DNA of 64,000 bases from Burkholderia sp. BCC1644. Lineage in GTDB: Bacteria > Pseudomonadota > Gammaproteobacteria > Burkholderiales > Burkholderiaceae. The notes under the pieces were generated by a model. That model saw nothing but the letters and a program-made list of their open reading frames with translations, did no database searches and was not told the DNA's origin. A program made the translations under genes and the position numbers. This document shows positions 17,968 through 26,914 of the stretch, piece after piece (position 1 is the first letter of the stretch; every line of letters begins with the position of its first letter). The stretch lies in assembly GCF_902833225.1 (NCBI RefSeq), contig NZ_CADFEI010000001.1, forward strand, positions 310,001 through 374,000, written 5' to 3'.

Positions 17968-18097
17968 CGGCGCGCCTTCGCGCGGGTTACGCGGGAACGG
18001 TGGCGAAGCGAGGCGGGAATCCATCCGGCGGGCAACATGGCGACACGCAATCGAAAGAGTGACGATGCCGCCAAGTTAACACGCACAAGCAACAGGA

Positions 18098-18112
18098 ATA
18101 ATTGTTAATTAT
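18098..18112. promoter_or_regulatory. LysR-box palindrome before the AEC transporter
   Basis: ATAATT-GTT-AATTAT is a perfect 15-base dyad containing ATAA-N7-TTAT, i.e. the T-N11-A signature of LysR sites. It lies in an AT-rich island between the LysR stop and the AEC transporter start, and points to direct control of the transporter by its neighbour. Confidence 0.65.
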
Positions 18113-18119
18113 CGGGTGT

Positions 18120-19004
18120 TCAATGAGAAATTCTCATCGATGACGCCGTGACTTCGGCGGCCAGCGCACGCGCGAAACGTTCGGCCGGGCGCGACTGGTG
18201 TTCGAGCAGCACGACCGCGCGGCCCATCTGCGGCTGGCCGAACGGCAAGCGCGTGACGGGCGGCAAGCGCGCGAGCGTCGAATCGGGGAGCGCGACGATC
18301 GCCGCGCCGAGCCCGCGCGCCACCATGCGCGCGATCGTCTCCGCGCTGTCCAGCACCATCTCTTCACGGACGCGCACGCCGATGCGGCGCAGCTCGGCGG
18401 CGATCATGCGGCCGGCCCACGCCTGCGCATCGAAGCGGATGAACGGCAGCGCGTCGAGCAGCGCGCCCGCGTCGCGTTCCGCATGGTCGGGCGGCGCGAG
18501 CAGCCAGAAACGGTCCTCGTACAGCGTGGTCCACGTCAATTCGGCCGGATGCGGACGCACGGGGCGCGTCGTGATCGCCGCATCGAGTTCGCCGGCCGCG
18601 ACGCGGTTCGCCAACTCGGCCGACATGCCGGCCGATACGTGCACACGCAACGACGGATGCGCGGCGCGCAGCGCGAGCAGCGCGTCGGGCAGCGGGCCGG
18701 ACAGCGCGGTCTGGATCGCGCCGATCCGCAGGCGGCCGACGAGCTTCTTCTCGTCGCTGAGCGCATCGGGAATCCGGTCGACCATCGCGAGCACCTGCTC
18801 GGCCTGCGCGAGCAGGATATTGCCGGCTTCGGTCAGCACCGGCTGCCGGCGCGACCGATCGAACAGCTGCACGTTGTATTCGCTTTCGAGCGTCTTGATC
18901 TGCAGGCTCACCGCCGATTGCGTGAGGCCGATGGCTTCGCCGGCGCGCACGAAGGTCCGGTATCGGGCGATGGCGACCAGTGTTCTGAAGGCGCGTAGTG
19001 ACAT
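18120..19004 (-). CDS. LysR-type transcription regulator
   Basis: A 294-residue LysR regulator. The helix-turn-helix is at about residues 3-60 (AFRTLVAIARYRTFVRAGEAIGLTQSAVSLQIKTLE) and the substrate-binding domain follows (GRLRIGAIQTALSGPLPDAL...). The start MSLRAF at 19004 is the usual first motif of the family, so longer in-frame extensions upstream are not accepted. The AEC transporter gene follows on the same strand behind a LysR box, making it the likely target. Confidence 0.9.
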   Translation of the reverse strand: MSLRAFRTLVAIARYRTFVRAGEAIGLTQSAVSLQIKTLESEYNVQLFDRSRRQPVLTEAGNILLAQAEQVLAMVDRIPDALSDEKKLVGRLRIGAIQTALSGPLPDALLALRAAHPSLRVHVSAGMSAELANRVAAGELDAAITTRPVRPHPAELTWTTLYEDRFWLLAPPDHAERDAGALLDALPFIRFDAQAWAGRMIAAELRRIGVRVREEMVLDSAETIARMVARGLGAAIVALPDSTLARLPPVTRLPFGQPQMGRAVVLLEHQSRPAERFARALAAEVTASSMRISH

Positions 19005-19296
19005 GGGCGGAGTGGCGTGAGCGGCAGGGCCGGCATGCGGGTTGCTCGCGTGACGGGCCGCAGGAAGGCGGTGAACCCGGCGGGATGCGCAAGCGGGCAA
19101 TCCAACCGGCAAGTTCGCGGACATCATGCCCGTGGCCGCCGAATCGGGCAACCGTGGCAGCGCCGGCGTGCCACGGCACGCGCGGGGGTTGCCCGCGGTG
19201 ACGCTCGTCGGGGTGGTTGCCGCCGGGCGTGTTCCGCCGCACTATCCGAAGCGACGCGAGCGACGCTTGCGCCGATCGTTGAAGGAGGGCCCGACG

Positions 19297-19674
19297 ATGC
19301 TGCCGAATCCCGGCGACGTGGCGCGTGCGTGCTACCGCGCATACGCCGACAAGGACCGCGACGCGATTGAAGCGCTGATTGCGCCGGATTTTCATTTCAC
19401 GAGCCCGCTCGACAACCGGCTCGACCGCGACACCTATTTCGCGCGCTGCTGGCCGAACAGCGCGATGCTCATGCGCTTCGACTTCATCGACGTCGTCGCG
19501 CACGGCGATCACGTATTCGTCGTGTACGAGGCCGAAACGCGTGACGGCAAGCAGTTCCGGAATGCGGAGCGGTTGCGTGTCCGCGATGGACGGATCGTCG
19601 AGGCCGAGGTGTATTTCGGCTGGAATGTGCCGCACGATGCGCGTGACGGCGAGTGCGTCGAACCGCGCGGTTGA
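19297..19674 (+). CDS. NTF2-like / SnoaL-type protein
   Basis: A 125-residue protein with the SnoaL/NTF2-like cone fold pattern: an N-terminal helix (VARACYRAYADKDRDAIEALIAPDFHFTSP), then strands (FDFIDVVAHGDHVFVVYEAETRDG, RNAERLRVRDGRIVEAEVYFGW). The family includes ketosteroid isomerase-like enzymes and many proteins of unknown role. GAAGGAGG at 19281-19288 fixes the ATG at 19297. It converges with the AraC gene, whose stop is 7 bases beyond its own. No specific function can be assigned. Confidence 0.85.
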   Translation: MLPNPGDVARACYRAYADKDRDAIEALIAPDFHFTSPLDNRLDRDTYFARCWPNSAMLMRFDFIDVVAHGDHVFVVYEAETRDGKQFRNAERLRVRDGRIVEAEVYFGWNVPHDARDGECVEPRG

Positions 19675-19681
19675 GCGCGGA

Positions 19682-20617
19682 CTACACCCACAGCCGGTAC
19701 ATCCAGAACGATTCGTCGTCGATGAAGCGCTGCGTGAATTCGCTCGGCGAGAATCCCGTGATGCGCTTGACCTCGCGGCTCAGGTGGGCCTGGTCGGCGA
19801 ATCCTTCGTCCAGCGCCAGCGTGGCCCAGTTGAACGCGGCGCCGGCTTCGAACCGGTCGCGCGCCGCGAAGAACGCGCTTTCCGTCCTGACGAGCGCCTG
19901 CCATTCGCGCAGCGACCGGCCGCTGTAGGTCTTGATACGCCGTTCGACCTGACGCGGGCTGTGCGTGCCGCGCCACTCGCGCGCCTGCAGCGCGAGGCGC
20001 TCGACCCAGCTGCGCCCCGCGTTGCGGAGCGACGACAGCGCCGTCGCGGGCCGCAGCGCCTGCCAGCGAGGCGCCAGATGGCGATCGATCGCGGCCAGCA
20101 CGTCGGCGTCGCGATCCGCGCCGATCAGTGCATCGAGCAGCGGATGCCAGTCGCGGCCGAGGCACGCGTGCGCGTCGAGCACGCGGTCGTGGATCTCCGG
20201 CAGCGCGATGCCGAACAACGTTCGCGCGGCATCGGCGGTGAAACAGATCATGCCGATCAGCCCGCCCGTCGGCGCCCACGCGACGGTGGGCGCCGAATGG
20301 CTGCCCGACAGCGTCGCCGTCGCGCCGAAGGGGCGCCATTGCGGGCCGTCGGGCGAGGGTTCGATGAAGCCGACGTCGAGATCCCGGTACCACGACACGC
20401 AGACGAGCGGCGTGGCCGGAAAGTGCGAAAGCCGTTGCGCGTCGCTCAATGCGACGCCGCGCGTGTCGCACAGGACGATCGCGACCACCGCGCCTTGCAG
20501 CGCGGCCGGTGCGGGATGCAATCGCGCATGCGGCGACCGCACGCCACCCGCGACGCGGGGCGCGCGGGCAAGCGGATCGGGACAGGACGGCGGAATCGAT
20601 GGCGGGCCGGAGAACAT
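19682..20617 (-). CDS. AraC-family transcription regulator
   Basis: A 311-residue regulator with an AraC DNA-binding domain at the C-terminus (about residues 195-300; ATLALDEGFADQAHLSREVKRITGFSPSEF is the second helix-turn-helix) and an uncharacterised N-terminal sensor region of the DUF6597 or similar type. The start at 20617 (MFSGPP) lacks a strong ribosome site. The gene is divergent from a cytochrome P450 gene starting 87 bases away, which is therefore the likely target. Confidence 0.85.
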   Translation of the reverse strand: MFSGPPSIPPSCPDPLARAPRVAGGVRSPHARLHPAPAALQGAVVAIVLCDTRGVALSDAQRLSHFPATPLVCVSWYRDLDVGFIEPSPDGPQWRPFGATATLSGSHSAPTVAWAPTGGLIGMICFTADAARTLFGIALPEIHDRVLDAHACLGRDWHPLLDALIGADRDADVLAAIDRHLAPRWQALRPATALSSLRNAGRSWVERLALQAREWRGTHSPRQVERRIKTYSGRSLREWQALVRTESAFFAARDRFEAGAAFNWATLALDEGFADQAHLSREVKRITGFSPSEFTQRFIDDESFWMYRLWV

Positions 20618-20704
20618 GACGCCGCAGTATAGGGACCGCTCCGACGCGTGTCGATGTCGTTTGCGTTCAAGACCGCTCGCGCGCCGATGCGGAGAATCCG
20701 GCGC

Positions 20705-22144
20705 ATGAACACACGATCCTCTTCCCAATGTCCCTTCCACGCGGGCGCCGCTGCGCCGGCGCCCGTGCTTCACCCGCCCGGCGTATGGCCGCCGGGGCCG
20801 CCCGCCGGCCTGACGGGTTGGGGGTTGCTTCGCACGATGTCGCGCGACCTGATCGGCACGCTTGGCGGCTGGCAGCGCACCTACGGCGATGTCGTGCACT
20901 TGCGCGTGTGGCCCGAGCATGCCGTGGCCGTGACCGATCCGGCGCTCGTGCGCGAGCTGCTGGTCACGCATCACGATGCGCTCGGGCGCTGGGAGCGCGC
21001 CACCCGCGTGTTCGCGCAGGTCCACGGCCACAGCGTGCTGGTCGCGGAAGGCGACGCGTGGCGCGACAAGCGGCAGGCGCTGCAGCCGAATTTCATGCCG
21101 AAGCCGGTTCAGGCGTTCGTTCCGGCGATCGCGGCGACGGCCGGTCATGCCCTCGCGCAATGGCCCGCGCGCGATCCGGACTGGCCGATCGAAAGCGCGC
21201 TGACGTCGCTGGCGATGGACGTGATCATGCGCACGATGTTCTCCGATACGATCGGCGACGATGCGCGCGCAGCCGAGGAGGCCGTGCGCGTGGTGAGCGC
21301 CGCGGCCAACGCGGCGTTCTACCAGCCGGTGAACACGCCGAACTGGGTGCCGTGGAAGCACCGCACGGCACGCGCGATGGCGGTGCTGAAAGGGCTGATC
21401 GACCGGCAACTGCATACGCGCCTGGACCGGCCCGAGCATGCCTGGCCCGACGATCTGCTGTCGCGCCTGTTGCGGCTGCATCGGACGGATGCGCGGAAAT
21501 GGCCGCTGCAGGCCGTGCACGACGAATGCGTGACGGCGTTCCTGGCCGGTCACGAGACGACCGCCGGGGCGCTGACCTGGTGGGCCTGGTGCATGGCCGC
21601 GAACCCGGCCGTGCAAGCCGCCGCGCGCGACGAAGTGTCCCGCGTGCTGGGCGGTCGCGCGCCGTCCGCGGAGACGCGCTCGTCGTTGCGCTACCTGTCG
21701 CAGACACTCGACGAAACGCTGCGCCTGTATCCGTCCGCGCCGATCCTGATCAGCCGTCGCGCATCGCGGCCGATCGCGCTGGGCGCGTGGCAGTTTCCCG
21801 CGCGCACGCTGTTCATGCTGCCGCTGCAACTGATGCAGCGCGATCCGCGATGGTTCCCGGAGCCCGATACGTTCCGCCCGGAGCGCTTCGCCGACGATGC
21901 GCCGGCACTGCCGCGCGGCGCGTACATGCCGTTCGGCACCGGCCCGCGCGTGTGTCTCGGGCAGCATCTGGCGATGACGGAGATGACGGTTGTGGCTGCA
22001 ATGGTGCTGCAGCGCTACGTGTTGTCGGTGCCGCCCGGCATGACGCCGCCGCGCGAGGTGCTGAACGTCACGCTGCGGCCGCAGCAGGCGTTGCATCTGG
22101 CGATCGCGCCGACGGGGCTGGCGGCCGATGCGGGCTCCGAATGA
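20705..22144 (+). CDS. Cytochrome P450
   Basis: A 479-residue soluble-type cytochrome P450 monooxygenase. The I-helix oxygen-activation motif AGHETT is at 281-286, the K-helix ExxR appears as ETLR, the PERF motif as PERFADD, and the heme loop as FGTGPRVCLGQHLA with the proximal thiolate Cys417. The sequence is of the CYP4/CYP102-like bacterial class that often hydroxylates fatty acids or terpenoids. No redox partner gene is adjacent. The ATG at 20705 is chosen; earlier in-frame ATGs at 20648 and 20687 would add an arginine-rich leader. A perfect 14-base hairpin lies 32 bases after the stop. Confidence 0.92.
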   Translation: MNTRSSSQCPFHAGAAAPAPVLHPPGVWPPGPPAGLTGWGLLRTMSRDLIGTLGGWQRTYGDVVHLRVWPEHAVAVTDPALVRELLVTHHDALGRWERATRVFAQVHGHSVLVAEGDAWRDKRQALQPNFMPKPVQAFVPAIAATAGHALAQWPARDPDWPIESALTSLAMDVIMRTMFSDTIGDDARAAEEAVRVVSAAANAAFYQPVNTPNWVPWKHRTARAMAVLKGLIDRQLHTRLDRPEHAWPDDLLSRLLRLHRTDARKWPLQAVHDECVTAFLAGHETTAGALTWWAWCMAANPAVQAAARDEVSRVLGGRAPSAETRSSLRYLSQTLDETLRLYPSAPILISRRASRPIALGAWQFPARTLFMLPLQLMQRDPRWFPEPDTFRPERFADDAPALPRGAYMPFGTGPRVCLGQHLAMTEMTVVAAMVLQRYVLSVPPGMTPPREVLNVTLRPQQALHLAIAPTGLAADAGSE

Positions 22145-22176
22145 TGGAGGCATGAACGGTCGATTCGGCCCGGCCT

Positions 22177-22209
22177 GCATCGCGCGAACGATTGCCGTTC
22201 GCGCGATGC
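22177..22209 (+). terminator. Perfect 14-bp hairpin after the P450 gene
   Basis: GCATCGCGCGAACG at 22177-22190 pairs without mismatch with CGTTCGCGCGATGC at 22196-22209 across the loop ATTGC. No T run follows, so this is a very stable RNA hairpin or a protein-binding palindrome rather than a standard terminator. Confidence 0.6.
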
Positions 22210-22332
22210 GGTGTCATCGAATCGTCGGAATGTGACTGCGTGCCGGCAAATGCCTTCGGCGCCACTGGCGCGGCATCGCGCAGCACCTATGCTTGAAGGG
22301 CCCAAGCCGGGCGGAGCCCAAGGAGGATGGTC

Positions 22333-22638
22333 ATGCGCATGCTTCTCAACATACGAATCCCTCACGAGCCGTTCAACACGCTGGTGCGCGACGGCAGCGT
22401 CGGCGACGTGATCGCGCGAATACTCGAAGCGGTCAAGCCGGAGGCCGTGTATTTCACGGAGCAGAACGGCGGGCGCGGGGCGGTCGTGATCGTCAATCTG
22501 GATGATCCGTCGCAGATCCCGGCGCTCGCGGAGCCGTGGTTCCTGATGTTGAATGCAGACTGCGAGTTCCGCGTGGTGATGTTGCCGGACGATCTCCGCA
22601 ACGCCGGGCTCGCGCAAATCGGCGCGAAGTGGAAGTAG
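22333..22638 (+). CDS. Small conserved protein of unknown function
   Basis: A 101-residue soluble protein (MRMLLNIRIPHEPFNTLV...). AGGAGG at 22321-22326 sits 6 bases before the ATG at 22333. The fold looks ferredoxin-like alpha/beta (alternating strands IVNLDD and FRVVMLP with helices VGDVIARILEAVKP and DDLRNAGLAQIG). Homologues in Burkholderia are, from memory, sometimes labelled 'panthothenate synthetase', a name I do not see supported here. It stands alone between the P450 hairpin and a convergent membrane-protein gene. Confidence 0.8.
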   Translation: MRMLLNIRIPHEPFNTLVRDGSVGDVIARILEAVKPEAVYFTEQNGGRGAVVIVNLDDPSQIPALAEPWFLMLNADCEFRVVMLPDDLRNAGLAQIGAKWK

Positions 22639-22710
22639 CGGGAAGCAGCGCATGTCCGTGCTCCCGCTCGACGACCGGGCGGGACGCATGGTGCGGCGCT
22701 CGCGCGCCGA

Positions 22711-23094
22711 CTATCGCGCAGGCTGCGACGGCTCGATGTTTTCCGCTTGAGGGCTTTTCGGTCGCAATATCAACAACAGCCCGCTCAGTGCCGCCGCGAC
22801 GACGAACACGAAAAAGAACCGCTCGTTCCATTGATACTCGCTGGCGGACGCCGTGCCACCGTGATTCCCGGCCGTGGCAGCGATTTCCAGCAGGAACGTG
22901 AAGACCGCCGGCACCGGCGCGGAGCCCAGGTAGGCCAGGAACGCGAACTGCAGGCGGCCGCGGGTCAGGATCGACCAGATGTCCTTGCCCATCAGGCAGG
23001 CGATCAGCACCACCGGCGGCACGAGCACGAGCGATGCGGCGCTGATCGCGCATAGAACCAGCCAGCCAATTCCAATGATCGGAATGAGTGACAT
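22711..23094 (-). CDS. Small inner-membrane protein, unknown function
   Basis: A 127-residue protein with hydrophobic segments at about residues 4-36, 48-72 and 92-110, ending in a polar tail (PKSPQAENIEPSQPAR). No family is recognised. It converges with the preceding small gene and is followed upstream by the LuxR-type regulator on the same strand, 138 bases away. No functional inference is possible from context. Confidence 0.7.
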   Translation of the reverse strand: MSLIPIIGIGWLVLCAISAASLVLVPPVVLIACLMGKDIWSILTRGRLQFAFLAYLGSAPVPAVFTFLLEIAATAGNHGGTASASEYQWNERFFFVFVVAAALSGLLLILRPKSPQAENIEPSQPAR

Positions 23095-23232
23095 GAGTCG
23101 GGATTCCTGTTCTGGGGCAATCGTGTGGTCGATCGGGCGTCCGCATCGGCGTCAGCAAACGACCCAGGCATGCGGCACTTGACGGATAGTGCCCGATTCC
23201 GCGCCTGTTGCCATCCGTGCCGATCGAGGCGA

Positions 23233-24033
23233 TCACCCGGCTGCGTCTTCCCCCAGCGCCTGGATGAATCGCGAAAACAGCTCGGGCTGCGACGAAATCC
23301 CGAGCTTCGCGTACAGATGGCGCCGATGCACCTTCACCGTTTCGGGTGAGATGGCCAGCCGCTCGGCGATCGCCTTCGACGAATTGCCGCGCAGCACCAT
23401 TCTCGCGATCGACATCTCGCGGTCGGTCAGCACACCCGCGCCGAAACGTGCGAGCGCCTGCTCGACGCGCGCGCCGAGATCGGCATCGGGCGTCGCGCGT
23501 GCGGCGTCGCCTACCAGCCGCCAGTGCTGCCGCATCGCCGCGAGCACCCACGGCATCGCGGCCGTCAGCTTGCCGAGCGGCTCGACGTCGAAGCGCGCGG
23601 TCGCGCCGAGCGACAGCGACAGCAGCGTGTCGGCGCTCGGCCGCACGAGGATCTGGATCTCGTCGTCGCCGACCGCATCGCGGAAGTAGCTGAGGAAATA
23701 TTCGCTTTGCCGGAACAGGTCGGGCGCGACTTCCTCGAGCCGGTAGCAGCCGTCGGCGAGCCCGTCGTGCGCGGCCTGCAGGAACGGGTCGAGCAGATAC
23801 ACGCCGTTCAGGTAGAGCGGCACGGGCGACGCTGCGTCGGTGCCGCCCGCGTCGTATTCGTCGAGCACGAGCGGCACGCCGTCGCGGCCGACCGCGGTCG
23901 CGAGCGCGTTGTCGAACGGCACCATTTCATTGAGCAGCAGCACCAGGAACCGCCAGAAGCGCGGCTGGCCGAGATGATCGATTGCGCGGCCAAGCGCCTG
24001 GTGCATCGCGATTTCGGAAAAGAGACGATCCAT
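23233..24033 (-). CDS. LuxR-type (GerE) transcription regulator
   Basis: A 266-residue regulator with a C-terminal LuxR/GerE helix-turn-helix at about residues 200-260 (LTDREMSIARMVLRGNSSKAIAERLAISPETVKVHRRHLYAKLGI). The N-terminal 190 residues resemble a GAF/PAS-like sensing region without obvious autoinducer-binding motifs. It diverges from an APC permease gene followed by a P1 peptidase gene, and is therefore the likely activator of peptide or amide uptake and cleavage. The start at 24033 (MDRLFSE) is chosen; an in-frame ATG further upstream exists. Confidence 0.87.
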   Translation of the reverse strand: MDRLFSEIAMHQALGRAIDHLGQPRFWRFLVLLLNEMVPFDNALATAVGRDGVPLVLDEYDAGGTDAASPVPLYLNGVYLLDPFLQAAHDGLADGCYRLEEVAPDLFRQSEYFLSYFRDAVGDDEIQILVRPSADTLLSLSLGATARFDVEPLGKLTAAMPWVLAAMRQHWRLVGDAARATPDADLGARVEQALARFGAGVLTDREMSIARMVLRGNSSKAIAERLAISPETVKVHRRHLYAKLGISSQPELFSRFIQALGEDAAG

Positions 24034-24165
24034 ACCACCACCGGAAGGGCGTAACACGAAGGGGGAATAGCGGTCCTGAAATTGGCTTCCTAGACTGCCA
24101 GGCAATCAATCGGGCCCGAGTATGGGTGTTCAAAAAAGAGCAGCAAAGGAGCACAGGAGAACGAA

Positions 24166-25572
24166 ATGGCGATGATGTCGGAATCGACGGGCACCGTGCA
24201 AGCGGTACCTGCCACGGAGGACGCGCCGCGCGCGCTGTCGCAGACGCTCAGCGTGCGCGACGTGGTGATGATCACCGTATCGGGTGTGACACCAGCAAGC
24301 TCGATCTTCGTGATCGCGCCGTTCGCGATCCAGCAGGCGGGCAGCGGCGCCGTGCTGTCGTTCGTGCTCGGCGGCGTGCTTGCGCTCGCATTTGCGCTTT
24401 GCTACGCGGAGCTCAGCGCCGCACACCGCAGCGCGGGCGGCGAGTACGTGATGGCCAAACGCGTGTTCGGCACGCTGCCCGGCTATCTCACCTTCATCAC
24501 GGTGCTGTCCGTCAGCGTGTTCATTCCGGCCGTGCTCGCGAGCGGCGCCGCGCCATACCTGAATAACGCGCTCGGCACGCACTTCAGCAACCAGTCGGTC
24601 GCGCTGACGATCGTGCTGCTCAGCTATCTGCTCGGCATGCTGAACATCAAGACGAACGCGTGGATCACCGGCGCGTTCCTGGTCGTCGAGATCGGCGTGC
24701 TGATGCTGATTGCAGGGCTCGGCTTCGGTTCGCCGCATCGCGGCGCCGACGTGCTGATCGCGCCGGTCGTCGCGAGCGGCAACGCGCTCGTGCCGGCGAC
24801 GCTCGCGGCCATCGTGCCGGCGATCGGCACCGCGATCTTCTGCTACAACGGCTTCGGCTCGGCCGCGTATCTCGCGGAAGACCTGCGCGGCGGCAACCGC
24901 AATGTCGCGAAGGCGGTGATCTATTCGCTGCTCGTGATCCTCGTCGTCGAACTGGTGCCGCTCACCGCGATCGTGCTCGGCGCGCCGTCGCTGACGGAAC
25001 TGACGAAGAGTGCCGACCCGATCGGCTATGTGGTGCGCTCGCTGAGCAACCCGGCGGTGTCGCGCGTGGTCAGCGGCGGGATCTTCCTGTCGGTGTTCAA
25101 TGCGATCATCGCGATCGTGATCACGATGGGCCGCCTGTTGTACAGCAGCGGCCGGCATGCGCTCTGGTCGCGCACCTGCAACCGCGCGTTCTCGACGATC
25201 CATCCGCGTCTCGAATCGCCGTGGCTTGCGACGATCGCGCTGGCGGTGCCGTCGGCGGGGCTCGTGTTCGTGTCGAGCCTCGACGAGCTGACCGCGTTCA
25301 CGGTCGACCTGCTGCTGCTGATCTACCTGGTCGTCGGGCTGGCCGCGCTCGCGAGCCGGTTCGTGCGCCGCGACGTCGAGCATCATTACCGGATGCCGCT
25401 GTGGCCCGTGACGCCGCTCGTCGCGGTGGTGGGCGCGGCCTACACGCTGTACACGACGCTGGCGACGGCAACGAAATCGACGGACCTCGTCATCATCGCG
25501 GGGCTGCTGGTCGCGGCACTCGTGATGTACGGGGTGTGGGCACGCCACAGCGAAGCGTTCCGTGCGCTCTGA
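24166..25572 (+). CDS. APC-superfamily amino acid permease
   Basis: A 468-residue permease of the amino acid-polyamine-organocation superfamily. Twelve hydrophobic segments are seen; the first helix carries the broken-helix motif VSGVTPASSIFVIAP and segment 6 the AIFCYNGFGSAAYLAEDLR region. AGGAG precedes the ATG at 24166. It is divergent from a LuxR-type regulator and followed after 64 bases by a P1-family aminopeptidase, suggesting import of an amino acid amide, beta-peptide or ester that the peptidase then cleaves. Confidence 0.9.
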   Translation: MAMMSESTGTVQAVPATEDAPRALSQTLSVRDVVMITVSGVTPASSIFVIAPFAIQQAGSGAVLSFVLGGVLALAFALCYAELSAAHRSAGGEYVMAKRVFGTLPGYLTFITVLSVSVFIPAVLASGAAPYLNNALGTHFSNQSVALTIVLLSYLLGMLNIKTNAWITGAFLVVEIGVLMLIAGLGFGSPHRGADVLIAPVVASGNALVPATLAAIVPAIGTAIFCYNGFGSAAYLAEDLRGGNRNVAKAVIYSLLVILVVELVPLTAIVLGAPSLTELTKSADPIGYVVRSLSNPAVSRVVSGGIFLSVFNAIIAIVITMGRLLYSSGRHALWSRTCNRAFSTIHPRLESPWLATIALAVPSAGLVFVSSLDELTAFTVDLLLLIYLVVGLAALASRFVRRDVEHHYRMPLWPVTPLVAVVGAAYTLYTTLATATKSTDLVIIAGLLVAALVMYGVWARHSEAFRAL

Positions 25573-25636
25573 GCGCCGGATCGACACCTTGCAACATCGA
25601 CATACCGAACCACTGAAAGACTGGAGGAACTGCATC

Positions 25637-26746
25637 ATGCGCACGAGGGATCTCGGCATCCGCATCGGACTCGGCACGCCGGGCCGCTTCAACGCGATCA
25701 CGGACGTACCGGGCGTGCGGGTCGGACATTGCACGCTGAACGTCGAGAACGGCGACGCATCGATCCGCACCGGCGTGACCGTCATCGAGCCGCGCGCGGG
25801 CGCCGCGCACGATTCGCCGTGCTTCGCGGGCGTGCACGTGCTGAACGGCAACGGCGACGCGACCGGGTTTGAATGGATCCGCGAGGCCGGCCTGCTGACG
25901 ACGCCGATCGCCTATACGAACACGCACAGCGTCGGTGCGGTGCGCGACGCGCTCGTCGCGAACGAGCGCGAAGCGGCGGCCGGCCGCGTTTACTGGTGCA
26001 TGCCGGTCGTGATGGAAACTTACGACGGGCTGCTGAACGACATCTGGGGGCAGCATGTGAGCGCCGCGCATGTGCAGCGCGCGCTGGCCGCCGCGCAGTC
26101 GGGGCCGGTTGCGGAAGGCGGCGTGGGCGGCGGCACCGGGATGATCTGCCACGAGTTCAAGGGCGGCATCGGCACCGCGTCGCGCGTGCTCGCGGCCGAC
26201 GCGGGCGGCTGGACCGTCGGCGCACTCGTCCAGGCGAACTACGGTGTGCGCGAGATGCTGCGCGTCGCCGGCTACCCGGTCGGCGAAGTGCTGGGGCATG
26301 TGCATTCGCCGTTCCGCGCGCCTGACGCGAAGGGCGAGGCCGGCATGGGCTCGATCGTCGTGACGATCGCGACCGATGCGCCGCTTCTGCCGCATCAATG
26401 CACGCGCCTCGCGCAGCGCGCGAGCGTCGGGCTCGCACGCGTTGGTGGCGGCACCGAGGATTCGAGCGGCGACATCTTCCTGGCGTTTGCAACGGGCAAC
26501 GACGGCCTGCCGGCGGCGAACTACGGCAGCAAGGGCGCACCGACCACCGGCGTGCAGATGGTCAACAACGACCATATTTCCGCGCTGTTCGTCGCGGCGG
26601 CGGAAGCGGTGGAGGAGGCGATCGTGAATGCGCTGGTCGCGGGCGGCGACGTCGAATCGCGCGGTGCGCGGGTCGAAGGGCTCGGGCAGGCGCGCTTGCT
26701 GGATGCGTTGCGCGAAGTGGGATGGCGGCCGGGGCGCGGCGCCTGA
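25637..26746 (+). CDS. P1-family peptidase (DmpA-like aminopeptidase)
   Basis: A 369-residue N-terminal nucleophile hydrolase of the DmpA/BapA family, which removes N-terminal D-, L- or beta-amino acids from small peptides, amides or esters. Activation requires self-cleavage before a serine; here the scissile Gly238-Ser239 is in GMGSIVVTIATDAPLLPHQ, the family signature. The N-terminal GLGTPGRFNAITDVPGVRVGH and GGVGGGTGM segments are also typical. GGAGGAA precedes the ATG at 25637. It is probably co-transcribed with the APC permease. No signal peptide is seen, so cleavage should be cytoplasmic. Confidence 0.92.
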   Translation: MRTRDLGIRIGLGTPGRFNAITDVPGVRVGHCTLNVENGDASIRTGVTVIEPRAGAAHDSPCFAGVHVLNGNGDATGFEWIREAGLLTTPIAYTNTHSVGAVRDALVANEREAAAGRVYWCMPVVMETYDGLLNDIWGQHVSAAHVQRALAAAQSGPVAEGGVGGGTGMICHEFKGGIGTASRVLAADAGGWTVGALVQANYGVREMLRVAGYPVGEVLGHVHSPFRAPDAKGEAGMGSIVVTIATDAPLLPHQCTRLAQRASVGLARVGGGTEDSSGDIFLAFATGNDGLPAANYGSKGAPTTGVQMVNNDHISALFVAAAEAVEEAIVNALVAGGDVESRGARVEGLGQARLLDALREVGWRPGRGA

Positions 26747-26755
26747 AACGGCAAG

Positions 26756-26777
26756 CGCCGCTTCAAATGAAGCGGCG
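26756..26777 (+). terminator. Hairpin after the P1 peptidase gene
   Basis: CGCCGCTTC (26756-26764) pairs with GAAGCGGCG (26769-26777) around AAAT, 10 bases past the stop. No T run follows. Confidence 0.5.
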
Positions 26778-26800
26778 TGGAACGGGGCGGCGATGCGGGG

Positions 26801-26845
26801 ATCGGTCGGGCCGCGATCGGTCGGGCCGCGATCGACCGGTCCGCC
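26801..26845. repeat. 15-bp tandem repeat, about three copies
   Basis: ATCGGTCGGGCCGCG occurs twice exactly (26801-26815 and 26816-26830), followed by a diverged third copy (ATCGACCGGTCCGCC, 26831-26845). It lies in the gap between the convergent peptidase and small secreted protein genes. Confidence 0.85.
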
Positions 26846-26914
26846 GTCCGCCCGCGCATGCGATGCATGCAATGCGGGCGATGCGGGCCTGGCCGTAACG
26901 ACGCGGCGTCATGC

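Noticed and set aside
22333..22638. Pantothenate synthetase
   Set aside because: At 101 residues it lacks the nucleotide-binding HIGH-type motifs and is far shorter than PanC.
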